The notes beneath the pieces are model-generated. The model made no database searches and was not told the origin of the DNA. It was given only the letters and a program-made list of their open reading frames with translations. A stretch of 40,625 nucleotides of DNA from assembly GCA_017961175.1 (NCBI GenBank), contig JAGCXV010000081.1, positions 1-40,625 on the forward strand, in the 5' to 3' direction. Position 1 is the first letter of the stretch; the number at the start of each line of letters is the position of its first letter. This stretch comes from Bacteroidales bacterium. GTDB taxonomy: Bacteria; Bacteroidota; Bacteroidia; Bacteroidales; UBA932. A program made the translations under genes and the position numbers. Positions 12,954 through 24,382 of this stretch are shown piece by piece.

Positions 12954-15839
12954 ATGACAAGATACAGAAAATTATTCTCAGCGATTGCCGTTTGCGCCTT
13001 TCTTTCAGTGCCTTCATTGCTTTCCGCCCAGAGTTGGCAGGATAATATGAAAGAAGCCAAGCAGCTCTACATCAACAAGATATACCAGAACGCCCAAACC
13101 CTGTTTCAGAAAGCGTCCAGCCAGATCCGGGAGGAAGAGGGCACAACATCCAGAGCCTATGAGGAAGCGGAGGGCTACAGGCTGCTCTGCGCCGTAAAGC
13201 TGGCCCAGAGAGGAGCAGAAGCACAGGCAAGGAGTTACATACGCAAATTCCCGTCTTCTCCGCTTGTTCCCAAAATCAGGTTTGCCGCGGCATCAGCATA
13301 TTTTGAAAGGGAAGATTACGGCCGGGCGCTGGACCTGATGGAAGAACTGCAGCCGTCTGACATAGACAAGGATGACAGGGACCGTTACCTCCTGGAAAAA
13401 GGCGTCTGTCTGATGAAGGATTTCAGGACCGTGGAGGCTCAGAATCACCTGATGGAAATCCCGGAGAAAAGCAGATTGTACGGCCAGGCCCAGTACTATC
13501 ACGGATACTCGGAATACCAGGAAGGGAACTTTGCAGACGCCCTGAACTTTTTCCGGAAATCAGACCATCCTAAAGTGCCGCTTATGGTGGCAGACTGCCA
13601 TTTCATGCTGAAGGATTATCTGTATGTCTGCCAGCATGCCTCAGATATAAACCAATACGAAGGTGCTGAAAAAGCGCATTTTGCAAGGATCGTCTCAGAA
13701 TCCGCCTACGCTTTGGGGCAGAAAGGTGACGCTGAACGGTATTTCAAGATCTACGCCGAGCAGAAAGAACTCAGCAAGACCGACAATTTCTTCTCAGGAA
13801 TGCTTTCATACGAACAGGGAAACTGGAGGGAGGCCGCCGGAAAGTTTAACAGGTGCATTGAGTTCGGCGATGCGGATTCCCTTACCCAGAACGCCCTTTA
13901 CCGCCTGGCGCGCTGCATGATAGAAGAGAAAGACAAGGTAGCGGCAGCGGAGGCCTTCAAGAAAGCGTCGGAGATGGATTTCAACCCGGAGGTCAAGGAA
14001 GACGCCTTCTTCAACTACGCAAAGCTGAGCTTCGACCTGTGGGGCAATGCAGACCATCTGTATGAATATCTGGACAAATATCCGTCATCTGCCGCAAAGC
14101 AGGACGAGACATACGGCTATATTGCCGCCAAATGTCTTGAAGACAATAACTTCCAGGATGCCATAACGGCTCTGGGCAAGATTTCCTCCCCTACCGCTTC
14201 CGACAAGAAAAACCTTCAGAAGGCCAACTTCTTCAAGGGAATTGAACTGATGAATGAAGGCAGGTATTCTGCTGCCGCGGAGTTTCTGGACAATGCCGCG
14301 GAAAACGACTCGGATATCAAGATTTCCAACCTCGCCGATTTCTGGCTGGCGGAGAGTTATTTCCGCACGGAAAAGTATCGCGAGGCCTTGGATGTGCTGG
14401 AAAGGCTCCAGGCCGCCAAGCTGTTCAAGGGCACCGGGGAATATCCGGTATCGTTTTTCAACAGCGGCTATGCCCGATTCAGGCTCAAGGACATAGGCAA
14501 TGCCTACAGGGACTTCTCAAAATATATGGATCTGGAAGGTGAAGGCGGAGAGTATTCCCTTGAGGCCAAGATGAGGATGGCAGACTGCAAGTTTATGCAG
14601 AGAGACTTTGCCCAGGCCTCAAAACTATATTCGTCGCTGAGCCAGACAACAGCCTCCCGGACTCTGTATGCCCCGCTTCAGGAGGCTATCAGCCAGGGGC
14701 TTATGGGCAACACGAAGAAGAAGCTGGAGATCCTTGGGAAATACGCTTCCGCCGGTTATTCCAAAGCAGCCCAATACACTGAACTTTTGTTTGAACTTGG
14801 AAAGACAAGGCTCCAGTCCTCAGACAGCAAGGGAGCGGAAAAGGCCTTCAGAAGCCTTGTGGAGAATCCTGTAGACAGCATTTACTATGGCAGAGCCCTG
14901 ATGGAACTCGGTATGCTGTATTCCAATCAAGGAAGCTCCTCCAAAGCCAAGGAATGTTACCGCAAGGCTGCAGAGAGCGACCTTTCTCCTGAAGAAATCC
15001 AGGGGGCAATGAACGCTTACCAGAACATCTGCAACGACGAAGGAAATCCGGACGAGTTCTTCAAGTGGGTTTCCCAGAGGGACGGAGCTTCCACAGGCAA
15101 TGCTGATGACGAAAAGACAAAACTGCTGTTCAATGCGGCAGAACAGATATTCCTGGCAGAAAAATACGAAGCTGCTGCTGAAGCTTTCAAGTCTTTCATC
15201 GCCGAGTATCCAGACTACAATCCTTCCAAATCCTGGTATTACCTGGCTGAAAGCCGGTCCAGGATTGCCGATTACAGCGGGGCAGCCGAAGCATATCACA
15301 AACTTGACTCAATCGCCCTTGAAAATGGGGACTCAAGATTATGGTCTCTTTACACTGGCAATGGAATAGAGATGCTTTTCCTTGGCAAGGAATACAACAA
15401 AATCATTGAAAGATCGTCTGATTTGATGGAAAGCAACTATTCGCCGGAAAGTAACAAAAGATACATAGCTTATTATGTTGCAAAGTCGTTCCTGGCAACC
15501 GGAGATGCGGACAAAGCCCTTGAACCTCTGAAGATTGTCGCTGAGGACCCAAGCGACAAGATAGGAGGCGAGGCCGCATATCTGCTTGTAAAGGACACAT
15601 ACGACAGAGGAAAGTTCGAGAAAGTGGAGAATATGGTATTCGCTCTGTCTGAACAGAATATAGACCGTACATGGCTGGCAAAGGCCTACCTGATACTTGG
15701 AGACAGCTATTTTGACCAGGAAGATTACGAGCAGGCGGAGGCTGTATACAAGAGCATAGCCTCTTCCTATGACGGACCGGATGCCCAGATAAAGGAAACC
15801 GCCAAGGCACGTGCCGCCCAAGCAGCAAAAAAGAAATGA
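12954..15839 (+). CDS. Large TPR-repeat protein, exported
   Basis: A 961-residue protein with a signal peptide (MTRYRKLFSAIAVCAFLS, ending LLSAQ) and tetratricopeptide-type helical repeats over nearly its whole length, for example YGRALDLMEELQPS, YQEGNFADALNFFRKSDHP, EGRYSAAAEFLDNAAEN, KYREALDVLERLQA and DQEDYEQAEAVYKSIASSY. The repeats follow the Sel1/YfiO-like pattern seen in periplasmic scaffolds. The last residues are AARAAQAAKKK-like and basic. The stop overlaps the ATG at 15836, and the next gene encodes a beta-barrel, so the pair is probably co-translated and may form one outer-membrane complex. The start is at the signal peptide; an upstream ATG at 12900 lies in the promoter region. 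Exact role unknown. Confidence 0.88.
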   Translation: MTRYRKLFSAIAVCAFLSVPSLLSAQSWQDNMKEAKQLYINKIYQNAQTLFQKASSQIREEEGTTSRAYEEAEGYRLLCAVKLAQRGAEAQARSYIRKFPSSPLVPKIRFAAASAYFEREDYGRALDLMEELQPSDIDKDDRDRYLLEKGVCLMKDFRTVEAQNHLMEIPEKSRLYGQAQYYHGYSEYQEGNFADALNFFRKSDHPKVPLMVADCHFMLKDYLYVCQHASDINQYEGAEKAHFARIVSESAYALGQKGDAERYFKIYAEQKELSKTDNFFSGMLSYEQGNWREAAGKFNRCIEFGDADSLTQNALYRLARCMIEEKDKVAAAEAFKKASEMDFNPEVKEDAFFNYAKLSFDLWGNADHLYEYLDKYPSSAAKQDETYGYIAAKCLEDNNFQDAITALGKISSPTASDKKNLQKANFFKGIELMNEGRYSAAAEFLDNAAENDSDIKISNLADFWLAESYFRTEKYREALDVLERLQAAKLFKGTGEYPVSFFNSGYARFRLKDIGNAYRDFSKYMDLEGEGGEYSLEAKMRMADCKFMQRDFAQASKLYSSLSQTTASRTLYAPLQEAISQGLMGNTKKKLEILGKYASAGYSKAAQYTELLFELGKTRLQSSDSKGAEKAFRSLVENPVDSIYYGRALMELGMLYSNQGSSSKAKECYRKAAESDLSPEEIQGAMNAYQNICNDEGNPDEFFKWVSQRDGASTGNADDEKTKLLFNAAEQIFLAEKYEAAAEAFKSFIAEYPDYNPSKSWYYLAESRSRIADYSGAAEAYHKLDSIALENGDSRLWSLYTGNGIEMLFLGKEYNKIIERSSDLMESNYSPESNKRYIAYYVAKSFLATGDADKALEPLKIVAEDPSDKIGGEAAYLLVKDTYDRGKFEKVENMVFALSEQNIDRTWLAKAYLILGDSYFDQEDYEQAEAVYKSIASSYDGPDAQIKETAKARAAQAAKKK

Positions 15840-15850
15840 TAATCAACGAT

Positions 15851-17689
15851 ATGAAAAGAAAAAGACTGAAAACATTCAAGGCCTTGATGGCGATGGCCCT
15901 TGTTGCCTCGCTCTCTACGGCCTCTTTTGCCCAGAATCCGGGCGGAAAAGTGGAAGTGAAGAAAGATTATGAAACAGACCTGACCGGAGCAAAGAAAGGG
16001 GCGCTGAGAATCGACTTTTCAGATACCCTGAAAAAGTTCGACCTGAATATGGATTACAGAATCCAGGACAGGCAGATAAAAGACCTCTATTCTTTCTCTC
16101 CGATGCCGTCTGCCAAGGTATCTTCCGCCCTGAAGCAAGAAGTGCCGTCATTTGCGGCTAAAATCGGCGTATCGTTCCCGTTTGCCCCTACCCTGGGAGT
16201 GTGGTGGCAGCCTGATACCGGAAGCAATTCTGATATCGTTACCGTAAAGGCAGCTCACGATTCCTATTACGGAACGACAAAGCTTGCGGACGTGGATGCC
16301 TCCGGCAAGGTACACGCCCTCAGCAATAATGTTCAGGCCAAGGAAGTGAAAAACACTGCCGGAGTGGCCTACACCCATCTTTGGGACGAGCACCAGCTGG
16401 ATGCCGGGATCGGTTTCCGCAACGCATACAGCAACTACCATGGCGTGGATATAGCAAGATTCAAGGAGAAGGGAGTTGCCTTTGACATGGAGAACTTCAA
16501 CCGGAAGAGCTTCATGAAGGACTATCTCTCCCACACATATAACCAGTTTGAAGTCTCCCTGGGAGCAAACAGCCTGGATTCAGATGACTACAGCGGAACA
16601 GTAAGATATGATGCCAGGTTCAGCGTGACCCATACGTCTGACGATGCCAAGTTCGGTTTCGGGCCTACCCGCCTCAAACTGAAGGAAAACCTGATAAAGT
16701 TCAACCTGGAGGCCGGGCCGACCATTGGGAAGTATTCTATGGTTACTGCCGGTATCAACTCCCAGACAGCCATTTACAAGGACGCCCAGGATTATCACCT
16801 CAGCCTTCTGGAAGGAACCCTTTCCTACAAGCTGAGAAGAAACCGCGTTTCCATGGATCTGGGTGCAAGAATCGGCTTCTGCTTCACCAACAAGGATGGC
16901 GGCGACAAATACCACAGCTATATTTCCCCGAAGGTTTCCATTACCTACAGGATGGATGACGAGAAGACCTGGGCTTACGCCCTTGCAGACGGAGGGAACG
17001 TTATAAACAGCTATGCATCCCTGCTTGAAAGAGCCCCATATCTGTCACCGATGATAGATTTGAGGGAAAGCGGAACTCCGCTGTTTACAAAGGCCGGTAT
17101 AAAGGGAAAGGCCACGGAAGAGGTTGATTATGATGTATATCTCGGAGGTGCTTACCGCAAGGGAATGCTCCAGTTTGCAGGCAATCCTCTGGATGCCGTC
17201 TATTCCAACCATTACGAAGGGTTCATCGGCGGCAAGCTGGGCTACAAGACAGAAGGTTTTGCAGCCGGAGCGGATGCCAAATTCTCTTTCTGGACAGATG
17301 GAGAAAAATATGGCGGAGCCATTCCGGGAGTCGACGGCCTGAGCATACTTACCCCTGCTCCTGAAGATTATGCCGTAAAGGGAAAACCTGCCGGATATGC
17401 ACCGCTTGAAGCCAACTTCTATGCGGAGGCAAACTGGGATGAAAAACTGTTTGTCGGAGCAACCATTTACGCCCGCAGTTCCACCCCTGCTTCAGCCTTC
17501 CTCTACAACGGTCAGAAAATAAAATACAAGGGCTACGCAGACCTGGGAGTTTATGCCCAGTATGTCATTGACAATCACTTTACTGCATATGTCAACGGAG
17601 GCAACCTTCTAAACGCCCGCCGCATCAACTGTGGAATGTATGTGGAAAAGGGTATAAATATTGGCTTCGGACTCTTGATTAAGTTCTGA
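15851..17689 (+). CDS. TonB-receptor-like outer-membrane beta-barrel protein
   Basis: A 612-residue protein with signal peptide (MKRKRLKTFKALMAMALVAS, cleavage after SFA). The mature part is almost entirely amphipathic strands with aromatic ends (NTAGVAYTHLWDEHQLDAGI, FNLEAGPTIGKYSMVTAGI, YADLGVYAQYVIDNHFTAYV) and ends in GFGLLIKF, a terminal Phe. The size and the ending INIGFGLLIKF suit the barrel of a TonB-dependent receptor, but I see no plug domain, so it is a receptor-like barrel rather than a full transporter. An alternative ATG at 15836 overlaps the TPR gene stop (ATGA) and adds five residues (MIIND); either is possible. It is coupled to the TPR protein and followed by gyrB after 39 bases. 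Confidence 0.8.
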   Translation: MKRKRLKTFKALMAMALVASLSTASFAQNPGGKVEVKKDYETDLTGAKKGALRIDFSDTLKKFDLNMDYRIQDRQIKDLYSFSPMPSAKVSSALKQEVPSFAAKIGVSFPFAPTLGVWWQPDTGSNSDIVTVKAAHDSYYGTTKLADVDASGKVHALSNNVQAKEVKNTAGVAYTHLWDEHQLDAGIGFRNAYSNYHGVDIARFKEKGVAFDMENFNRKSFMKDYLSHTYNQFEVSLGANSLDSDDYSGTVRYDARFSVTHTSDDAKFGFGPTRLKLKENLIKFNLEAGPTIGKYSMVTAGINSQTAIYKDAQDYHLSLLEGTLSYKLRRNRVSMDLGARIGFCFTNKDGGDKYHSYISPKVSITYRMDDEKTWAYALADGGNVINSYASLLERAPYLSPMIDLRESGTPLFTKAGIKGKATEEVDYDVYLGGAYRKGMLQFAGNPLDAVYSNHYEGFIGGKLGYKTEGFAAGADAKFSFWTDGEKYGGAIPGVDGLSILTPAPEDYAVKGKPAGYAPLEANFYAEANWDEKLFVGATIYARSSTPASAFLYNGQKIKYKGYADLGVYAQYVIDNHFTAYVNGGNLLNARRINCGMYVEKGINIGFGLLIKF

Positions 17690-17705
17690 TTTTTTCCTAT
17701 TTTTG
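17675..17705 (+). promoter_or_regulatory. Promoter of gyrB
   Basis: TTG (17675-17677), 20 bases, TATTTTTG (17698-17705), then AAGGAAAA directly before the ATG at 17729. It starts inside the last codons of the barrel gene. Confidence 0.55.
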
Positions 17706-17722
17706 CTAGGATTTAATTTTAA

Positions 17723-20858
<3,136 letters not shown>

Positions 20859-20870
20859 AACTATTATACA

Positions 20871-22127
20871 ATGGACATTTTTGAAAGAATTCAACAGAAC
20901 GAAGGCGGTCCGCTAGGACAGTATCGCAAAAGAGCAAAAGGATATTTCATGTTCCCTAAACTGGAAGGTGAAATCCAGCCTTATATGACATTCCAGGGCA
21001 AGAAGATGCTTGCATGGACATTCAACAACTATCTTGGTCTGGCAAACGACCCTGAAGTCAGAAAGGTTGACGCCGAGGCTGCCGCAAAATGGGGCTTGGC
21101 TTATCCTATGGGCGCAAGAATGATGAGCGGCCACACTTCTCTCCACGAGCAGCTTGAAAGGGAACTCGCTGAGTTCGAGTGCAAGGAGGACGCTTTCCTG
21201 TTCAACTTCGGATACCAGGGAATGATTTCCACACTGGACGCTCTGCTTACAAGAAGAGACGTCGCAGTTTACGACGAGGAGTGCCACGCCTGCATTATGG
21301 ACGGCCTGAGACTCCACATCGGCTACCGTATGAAATATGCCCACAACGATATCGCAGACTGCGAGAAAGTCCTTGCCAGGGCAACCAAGAGGGCTGAGGA
21401 ACAGGGCGGAGGCGTACTGCTTGTAACAGAGGGAGTTTACGGAATGACCGGAGCAATGGGTATCCTTGACAAGATCGTTGAACTCAAGAAGAAATACAAG
21501 TTCAGAATACTCATCGACGATGCTCACGGATTCGGAGTTATGGGTGAGCACGGAAGAGGCACCAGCGAGGAACTGCACTGCATGGACGGAATCGACCTCT
21601 ATTTCGGAGCCTTTGCCAAGGCGATGGCTTCAATCGGTGGATTCGTTGCCGGCCCTAAGGACATCATCAACTATCTGCGCTACAATCTCCGCAGCCAGAT
21701 TTACGCAAAGAGCCTTCCGATGCCGTTTGTAGAGGGTAACCTCAAGAGACTGGACCTTATCCGCAAGGGAGACGACAGGCGCAAGCATCTTTTCAAGATA
21801 GCAAGGGCTCTTCAGAACGGACTCAGAAATCTTGGATTTGACGTTGGTCCTGCCGAGGCATGCATCACTCCTGTGTTCGTTCACGGAACCGTTCCTGAGG
21901 CAACCAATATGCTCGTAGACCTTAGGGAGAACTACAACATCTTCTGCTCTGTAGTTGTTTATCCTGTTGTTCCTCAGGGAGTAATCATGTTCCGCCTCAT
22001 CTGCACCCAGATGCATCAAATGGAGCACGTTGAATACACTCTCAAGGCCTGGGCCGAGATCAAGAAGAAACACGAGCAAGGCTTCTACAGCGGAGACACT
22101 GACATTCAGGACAGGGCTATAGACTAG
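20871..22127 (+). CDS. Alpha-oxoamine synthase: serine palmitoyltransferase or cysteate acyltransferase
   Basis: A 418-residue fold-type I PLP enzyme of the alpha-oxoamine synthase family, which joins an amino acid to an acyl thioester. Visible marks are NNYLGLANDPEV, GARMMSGHTSLHEQLE, the LIDDAHGFGVMG Asp-His pair, and the PLP Lys in FGAFAKAMASIGGFVAG. The length and the N-terminus (MDIFERIQ...GPLGQYRK) match enzymes that make the 3-keto sphingoid base in Bacteroidota or, in sulfonolipid producers, the 3-keto-capnine from cysteate. Biotin (BioF) and threonine (Kbl) branches are less likely because the next gene, 21 bases on, is an SDR suited to reduce the 3-keto group. The substrate cannot be settled from the sequence alone. 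Confidence 0.82.
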   Translation: MDIFERIQQNEGGPLGQYRKRAKGYFMFPKLEGEIQPYMTFQGKKMLAWTFNNYLGLANDPEVRKVDAEAAAKWGLAYPMGARMMSGHTSLHEQLERELAEFECKEDAFLFNFGYQGMISTLDALLTRRDVAVYDEECHACIMDGLRLHIGYRMKYAHNDIADCEKVLARATKRAEEQGGGVLLVTEGVYGMTGAMGILDKIVELKKKYKFRILIDDAHGFGVMGEHGRGTSEELHCMDGIDLYFGAFAKAMASIGGFVAGPKDIINYLRYNLRSQIYAKSLPMPFVEGNLKRLDLIRKGDDRRKHLFKIARALQNGLRNLGFDVGPAEACITPVFVHGTVPEATNMLVDLRENYNIFCSVVVYPVVPQGVIMFRLICTQMHQMEHVEYTLKAWAEIKKKHEQGFYSGDTDIQDRAID

Positions 22128-22148
22128 AACCACATCAAAATATTCATT

Positions 22149-22973
22149 ATGGGAAGATTTGACGGTAAAGTCGTCATTATAACGGGGGCCAGTTCGGGTA
22201 TCGGACTGGCCGCTGCGCGTCAGTTCGCTTCTGAAGGAGCAAGCGTTGTCCTGGCAGCAAGAAGTTCAGACAAGCTCAAGCAGACTTTCTGCGAGCTTTC
22301 CAACAAAGGCGAGTTCGGAGACCGCTTTCTGGCTGTCCCTATGGATGTGACCAAGGAGGAAGACTGCCAGAAACTTATCCGCTGCACGGTGGAGAAGTTC
22401 GGCAAGATAGACGTGCTGGTCAACAATGCCGGCATATCCATGAGGGCTATGTTCAAGGATCTGGAACTGGATGTCATCAGAAGGCTGATGGACGTTAACT
22501 TCTGGGGAACAGTCTATTGCACCAAGTATGCCCTGCCTTACCTTCTGGAAAGCAAGGGAACGGTGGTCGGAGTTATCTCCATAGCCGGTTTCAAGGGCCT
22601 TCCTGCCAGAACGGGCTATTCGGCCTCCAAGTTTGCAATCTACGGCTTTATGGATACTCTCAGGGTCGAGCATCTCCACGACGGTCTGAACGTCCTGATC
22701 TTCGCCCCTGGCTTTACAGCATCCAACGTGAGATTTGCCGCCCTTACAGCAGACGGCACTCCACAGGGCCAGACACCAAGGGAAGAAGGAAAGATGATGA
22801 GTGCAGAAACCTGTGCCAAGAAACTCACACAGGCCGTTTACAAGCGCAAGTCCCAGGTTATCCTAACCCCTATCGGGAAACTCACCGTAAACCTCAACAA
22901 GTTCTTCCCGAGGTGGGTAGACCGCCTGGAATACAACTACATGAAGAAAGAGCCAGACTCCCCTCTGAAATAA
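22149..22973 (+). CDS. Short-chain dehydrogenase, probable 3-keto sphingoid/capnine reductase
   Basis: A 274-residue classical SDR: cofactor motif TGASSGIG (about 13-20), NNAG (about 89), Ser of the ISIAGFKG segment and YSASK (active Tyr and Lys). The Arg in LAARSSDKL suggests NADPH. The C-terminal part (NLNKFFPRWVDRLEYNYMKK) is amphipathic and basic, as in membrane-associated ketoreductases such as KDSR. It lies 21 bases after the alpha-oxoamine synthase, so it most likely reduces that enzyme's 3-keto product. A clear terminator follows at 23022. The substrate is inferred from context. Confidence 0.82.
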   Translation: MGRFDGKVVIITGASSGIGLAAARQFASEGASVVLAARSSDKLKQTFCELSNKGEFGDRFLAVPMDVTKEEDCQKLIRCTVEKFGKIDVLVNNAGISMRAMFKDLELDVIRRLMDVNFWGTVYCTKYALPYLLESKGTVVGVISIAGFKGLPARTGYSASKFAIYGFMDTLRVEHLHDGLNVLIFAPGFTASNVRFAALTADGTPQGQTPREEGKMMSAETCAKKLTQAVYKRKSQVILTPIGKLTVNLNKFFPRWVDRLEYNYMKKEPDSPLK

Positions 22974-23021
22974 TTAGACGATTCCAGAATCGTACATTTA
23001 GGGGCGGACAAAGTCAATTTT

Positions 23022-23057
23022 ACCGGATGGTTTGGAAAGCCATCCGGTTTCATTTTA
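23022..23057 (+). terminator. Terminator of the gyrB-to-SDR run
   Basis: ACCGGATGG (23022-23030) and CCATCCGGT (23040-23048) with inner wobble pairs, followed by TTCATTTT. A second hairpin, ACGATTC-CA-GAATCGT (22978-22993), lies just after the SDR stop but lacks a T-run. Confidence 0.75.
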
Positions 23058-23085
23058 CATTTGCTTCAAAAGAATAGCAACGACA

Positions 23086-23116
23086 TTTGTATGAAAAACT
23101 ATTTTGAATATATTTG
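23086..23116 (+). promoter_or_regulatory. Promoter of the cassette B leader
   Basis: TTTG (23086-23089), exactly 19 bases, TATATTTG (23109-23116): a perfect Bacteroidota consensus with no conventional gene downstream, only the leader and cassette B. Confidence 0.75.
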
Positions 23117-23120
23117 CATC

Positions 23121-23190
23121 GTAAACATACTTGATAAATAGCTCTTCAAAGGCAGGCGCTAGGCTCTAACTAGATGTCTGCCTTTTGATT
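23121..23190 (+). ncRNA. Leader RNA of cassette B with terminator-like hairpin
   Basis: It runs from the predicted start to the T-rich end CCTTTTGATTTT. The hairpin has outer arms AAAGGCAG (23148-23155) and CTGCCTTT (23178-23185) and inner CTAG pairs. The 5' part (23129-23144) is complementary, with two mismatches in the middle, to 23233-23248 just before the small ORF: 14 of 16 positions pair. The layout is the same as for cassette A, although the primary sequence differs. It could be a small RNA or an attenuator; this is inference. Confidence 0.55.
23148..23186 (+). terminator. Terminator-like hairpin before cassette B
   Basis: An 8-bp stem AAAGGCAG/CTGCCTTT with 22 bases between the arms, then TGATTTT. 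It is weaker than its counterpart at 10370-10407. The sequence TTTTGAT then four bases then AACCGAGGGGAGGT is shared with cassette A. Confidence 0.55.
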
Positions 23191-23192
23191 TT

Positions 23193-23450
23193 AACCGAGG
23201 GGAGGTGGCGAACAAGGACGCAGTAGTTCTACGAGCTAGATATCAAGTATTATGAAAAAGAGAACTCATGCTAAAATTGTCTGCATCTCCATTAGGACGG
23301 AGAAAGTCAGGCTAGTCAAAGTGAAGGCGTTCAAACGCTTTCGCAACGGCAATGTTGAGAAAGTCAAGGCACATTACCGCAGATATTAGAGCTATCTGCA
23401 ATTGCATTGAAAATCAACTTTCTGAATGAATCTATCCTATCCCCTCGGTT
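23193..23450 (+). mobile_element. Cassette B: 258-bp inverted-repeat unit with a small basic ORF
   Basis: AACCGAGGGGA (23193-23203) and TCCCCTCGGTT (23440-23450) are the same perfect ends as cassette A. It encodes the ORF at 23252-23389. It overlaps the 3' end of the dehydrogenase gene on the other strand, providing that gene's last codons and stop. As in cassette A, the small ORF runs towards the 3' end of a metabolic gene. No transposase or target duplication is visible. Confidence 0.75.
23252..23389 (+). CDS. Small basic protein, homologue of the one at 10144
   Basis: A 45-residue ORF, ATG 23252-23254, stop TAG 23387-23389. It starts MKKRTHAKIVCISIRTEKV and continues with RNGNVEKVKAHYRRY. 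The pattern V-K-x-A-aromatic-x-R-x-R-N-G-x-x-E-K-V-x-x-H-Y-R is shared with the ORF at 10144-10284, with many synonymous codon differences. It is extremely basic and has no membrane segment or signal. The R-N-G-x-V-x-x-H-x-R kind of motif also occurs in some phage-associated proteins, which hints at nucleic-acid binding, but I cannot name the family. It is transcribed, if at all, from the promoter at 23086 past the terminator-like hairpin. Confidence 0.75.
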   Translation: MKKRTHAKIVCISIRTEKVRLVKVKAFKRFRNGNVEKVKAHYRRY

Positions 23451-24367
23451 TTAATATTCTCGGCGATTTTGGAGACGAGGAGGATGCGGGCCTCCTTGCT
23501 TGTCCAGCCTATGTGAGGCAGGAGAATGGCTTTAGTCTTGTCCTCAATCTTCAGGTATGGAGAGTCTTCAGGTATCGGTTCCTTTGAGAAAACATCTATT
23601 CCTATACCTTCTATCAGATTGTCATTCAGGGCTTTTACAAGGTCTTCCTCGTTGATGATTCCGCCTCTTCCAATGTTTATGACCTTTGCGGTTTTCTTGC
23701 AGAGCTTCAGCTTGTCGTAAGTTACAAGGTTGAGTGTTCTTTCGTTCAGAGGAGCGTGGACGGAAATGAAGTCCGAGGTTTTGAGGAGCTCTTCCAGGTT
23801 AAGGCTTTGATACTTGTCTGAATGAGGCTTTCCGCTGGTAGCATAGTAGCAAACCTCCATCCCGAAACCTTCAGCCAATGCCGCAACCCTGCTGCCGATT
23901 GTTCCGAGGCCAATGATTCCAAGCCTTCGGCCGGAAAGCTCTCCCCACTTTCTGGTAACGTCAGAAACAAGGTTTCCCCTTGTGTATTCCCCGCTTTTAA
24001 CCTTGTTGTCGTAGTATGCTGTGTGACAGGACAATCCCAGCAGCATAGCCATCGTAACCTGAGCTACGCTTTCAGTTGAATAACCTGCCACGTTCTTGAC
24101 AGGAATTCCCTTGCTGGCGGCATATTCAAGATCTACATTGTTGGTTCCGGTGGCGGCGATGCAGATGAGCTTGAGGTTCCTGCCCCAGTCAATCTGCTGC
24201 TTACGGATCTGTACCTTGTTGATTATAAGCACATCGCAGTCGCCTATCCTTTCTTCCACCTGCTCCGGGGAAGTGAAAGGATAGGTCACGAGTTCACCCA
24301 GACTTGCAATGGGTTCCAGGGAAACGTCTTCGCCGATGGAAGCTGCATCCAGAAATACTATCTTCAT
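23432..24367 (-). CDS. D-2-hydroxyacid dehydrogenase (NAD-dependent), 3' end altered by cassette B
   Basis: A 311-residue enzyme of the hydroxypyruvate/glycerate/phosphoglycerate dehydrogenase family, which interconverts 2-keto acids and D-2-hydroxy acids. The NAD-binding motif GIIGLGTIGSRVA is followed by the catalytic Arg in NIGRGGIINEEDL, Glu in GIGIDVFSKEP and His in LLPHIGWTSKEA. The C-terminal helix ends in AENIKTEGIG and then TAG: the codons for TEGIG and the stop come from the AACCGAGGGGATAG end of cassette B, so the natural end has been replaced. Family members usually end a few residues further on, so activity should be kept. It is the last gene of the ubiE-cls-ROK operon, 15 bases after the ROK gene. 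The physiological substrate is unknown. Confidence 0.9.
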   Translation of the reverse strand: MKIVFLDAASIGEDVSLEPIASLGELVTYPFTSPEQVEERIGDCDVLIINKVQIRKQQIDWGRNLKLICIAATGTNNVDLEYAASKGIPVKNVAGYSTESVAQVTMAMLLGLSCHTAYYDNKVKSGEYTRGNLVSDVTRKWGELSGRRLGIIGLGTIGSRVAALAEGFGMEVCYYATSGKPHSDKYQSLNLEELLKTSDFISVHAPLNERTLNLVTYDKLKLCKKTAKVINIGRGGIINEEDLVKALNDNLIEGIGIDVFSKEPIPEDSPYLKIEDKTKAILLPHIGWTSKEARILLVSKIAENIKTEGIG

Positions 24368-24382
24368 ATCGCTGAGTATTTG

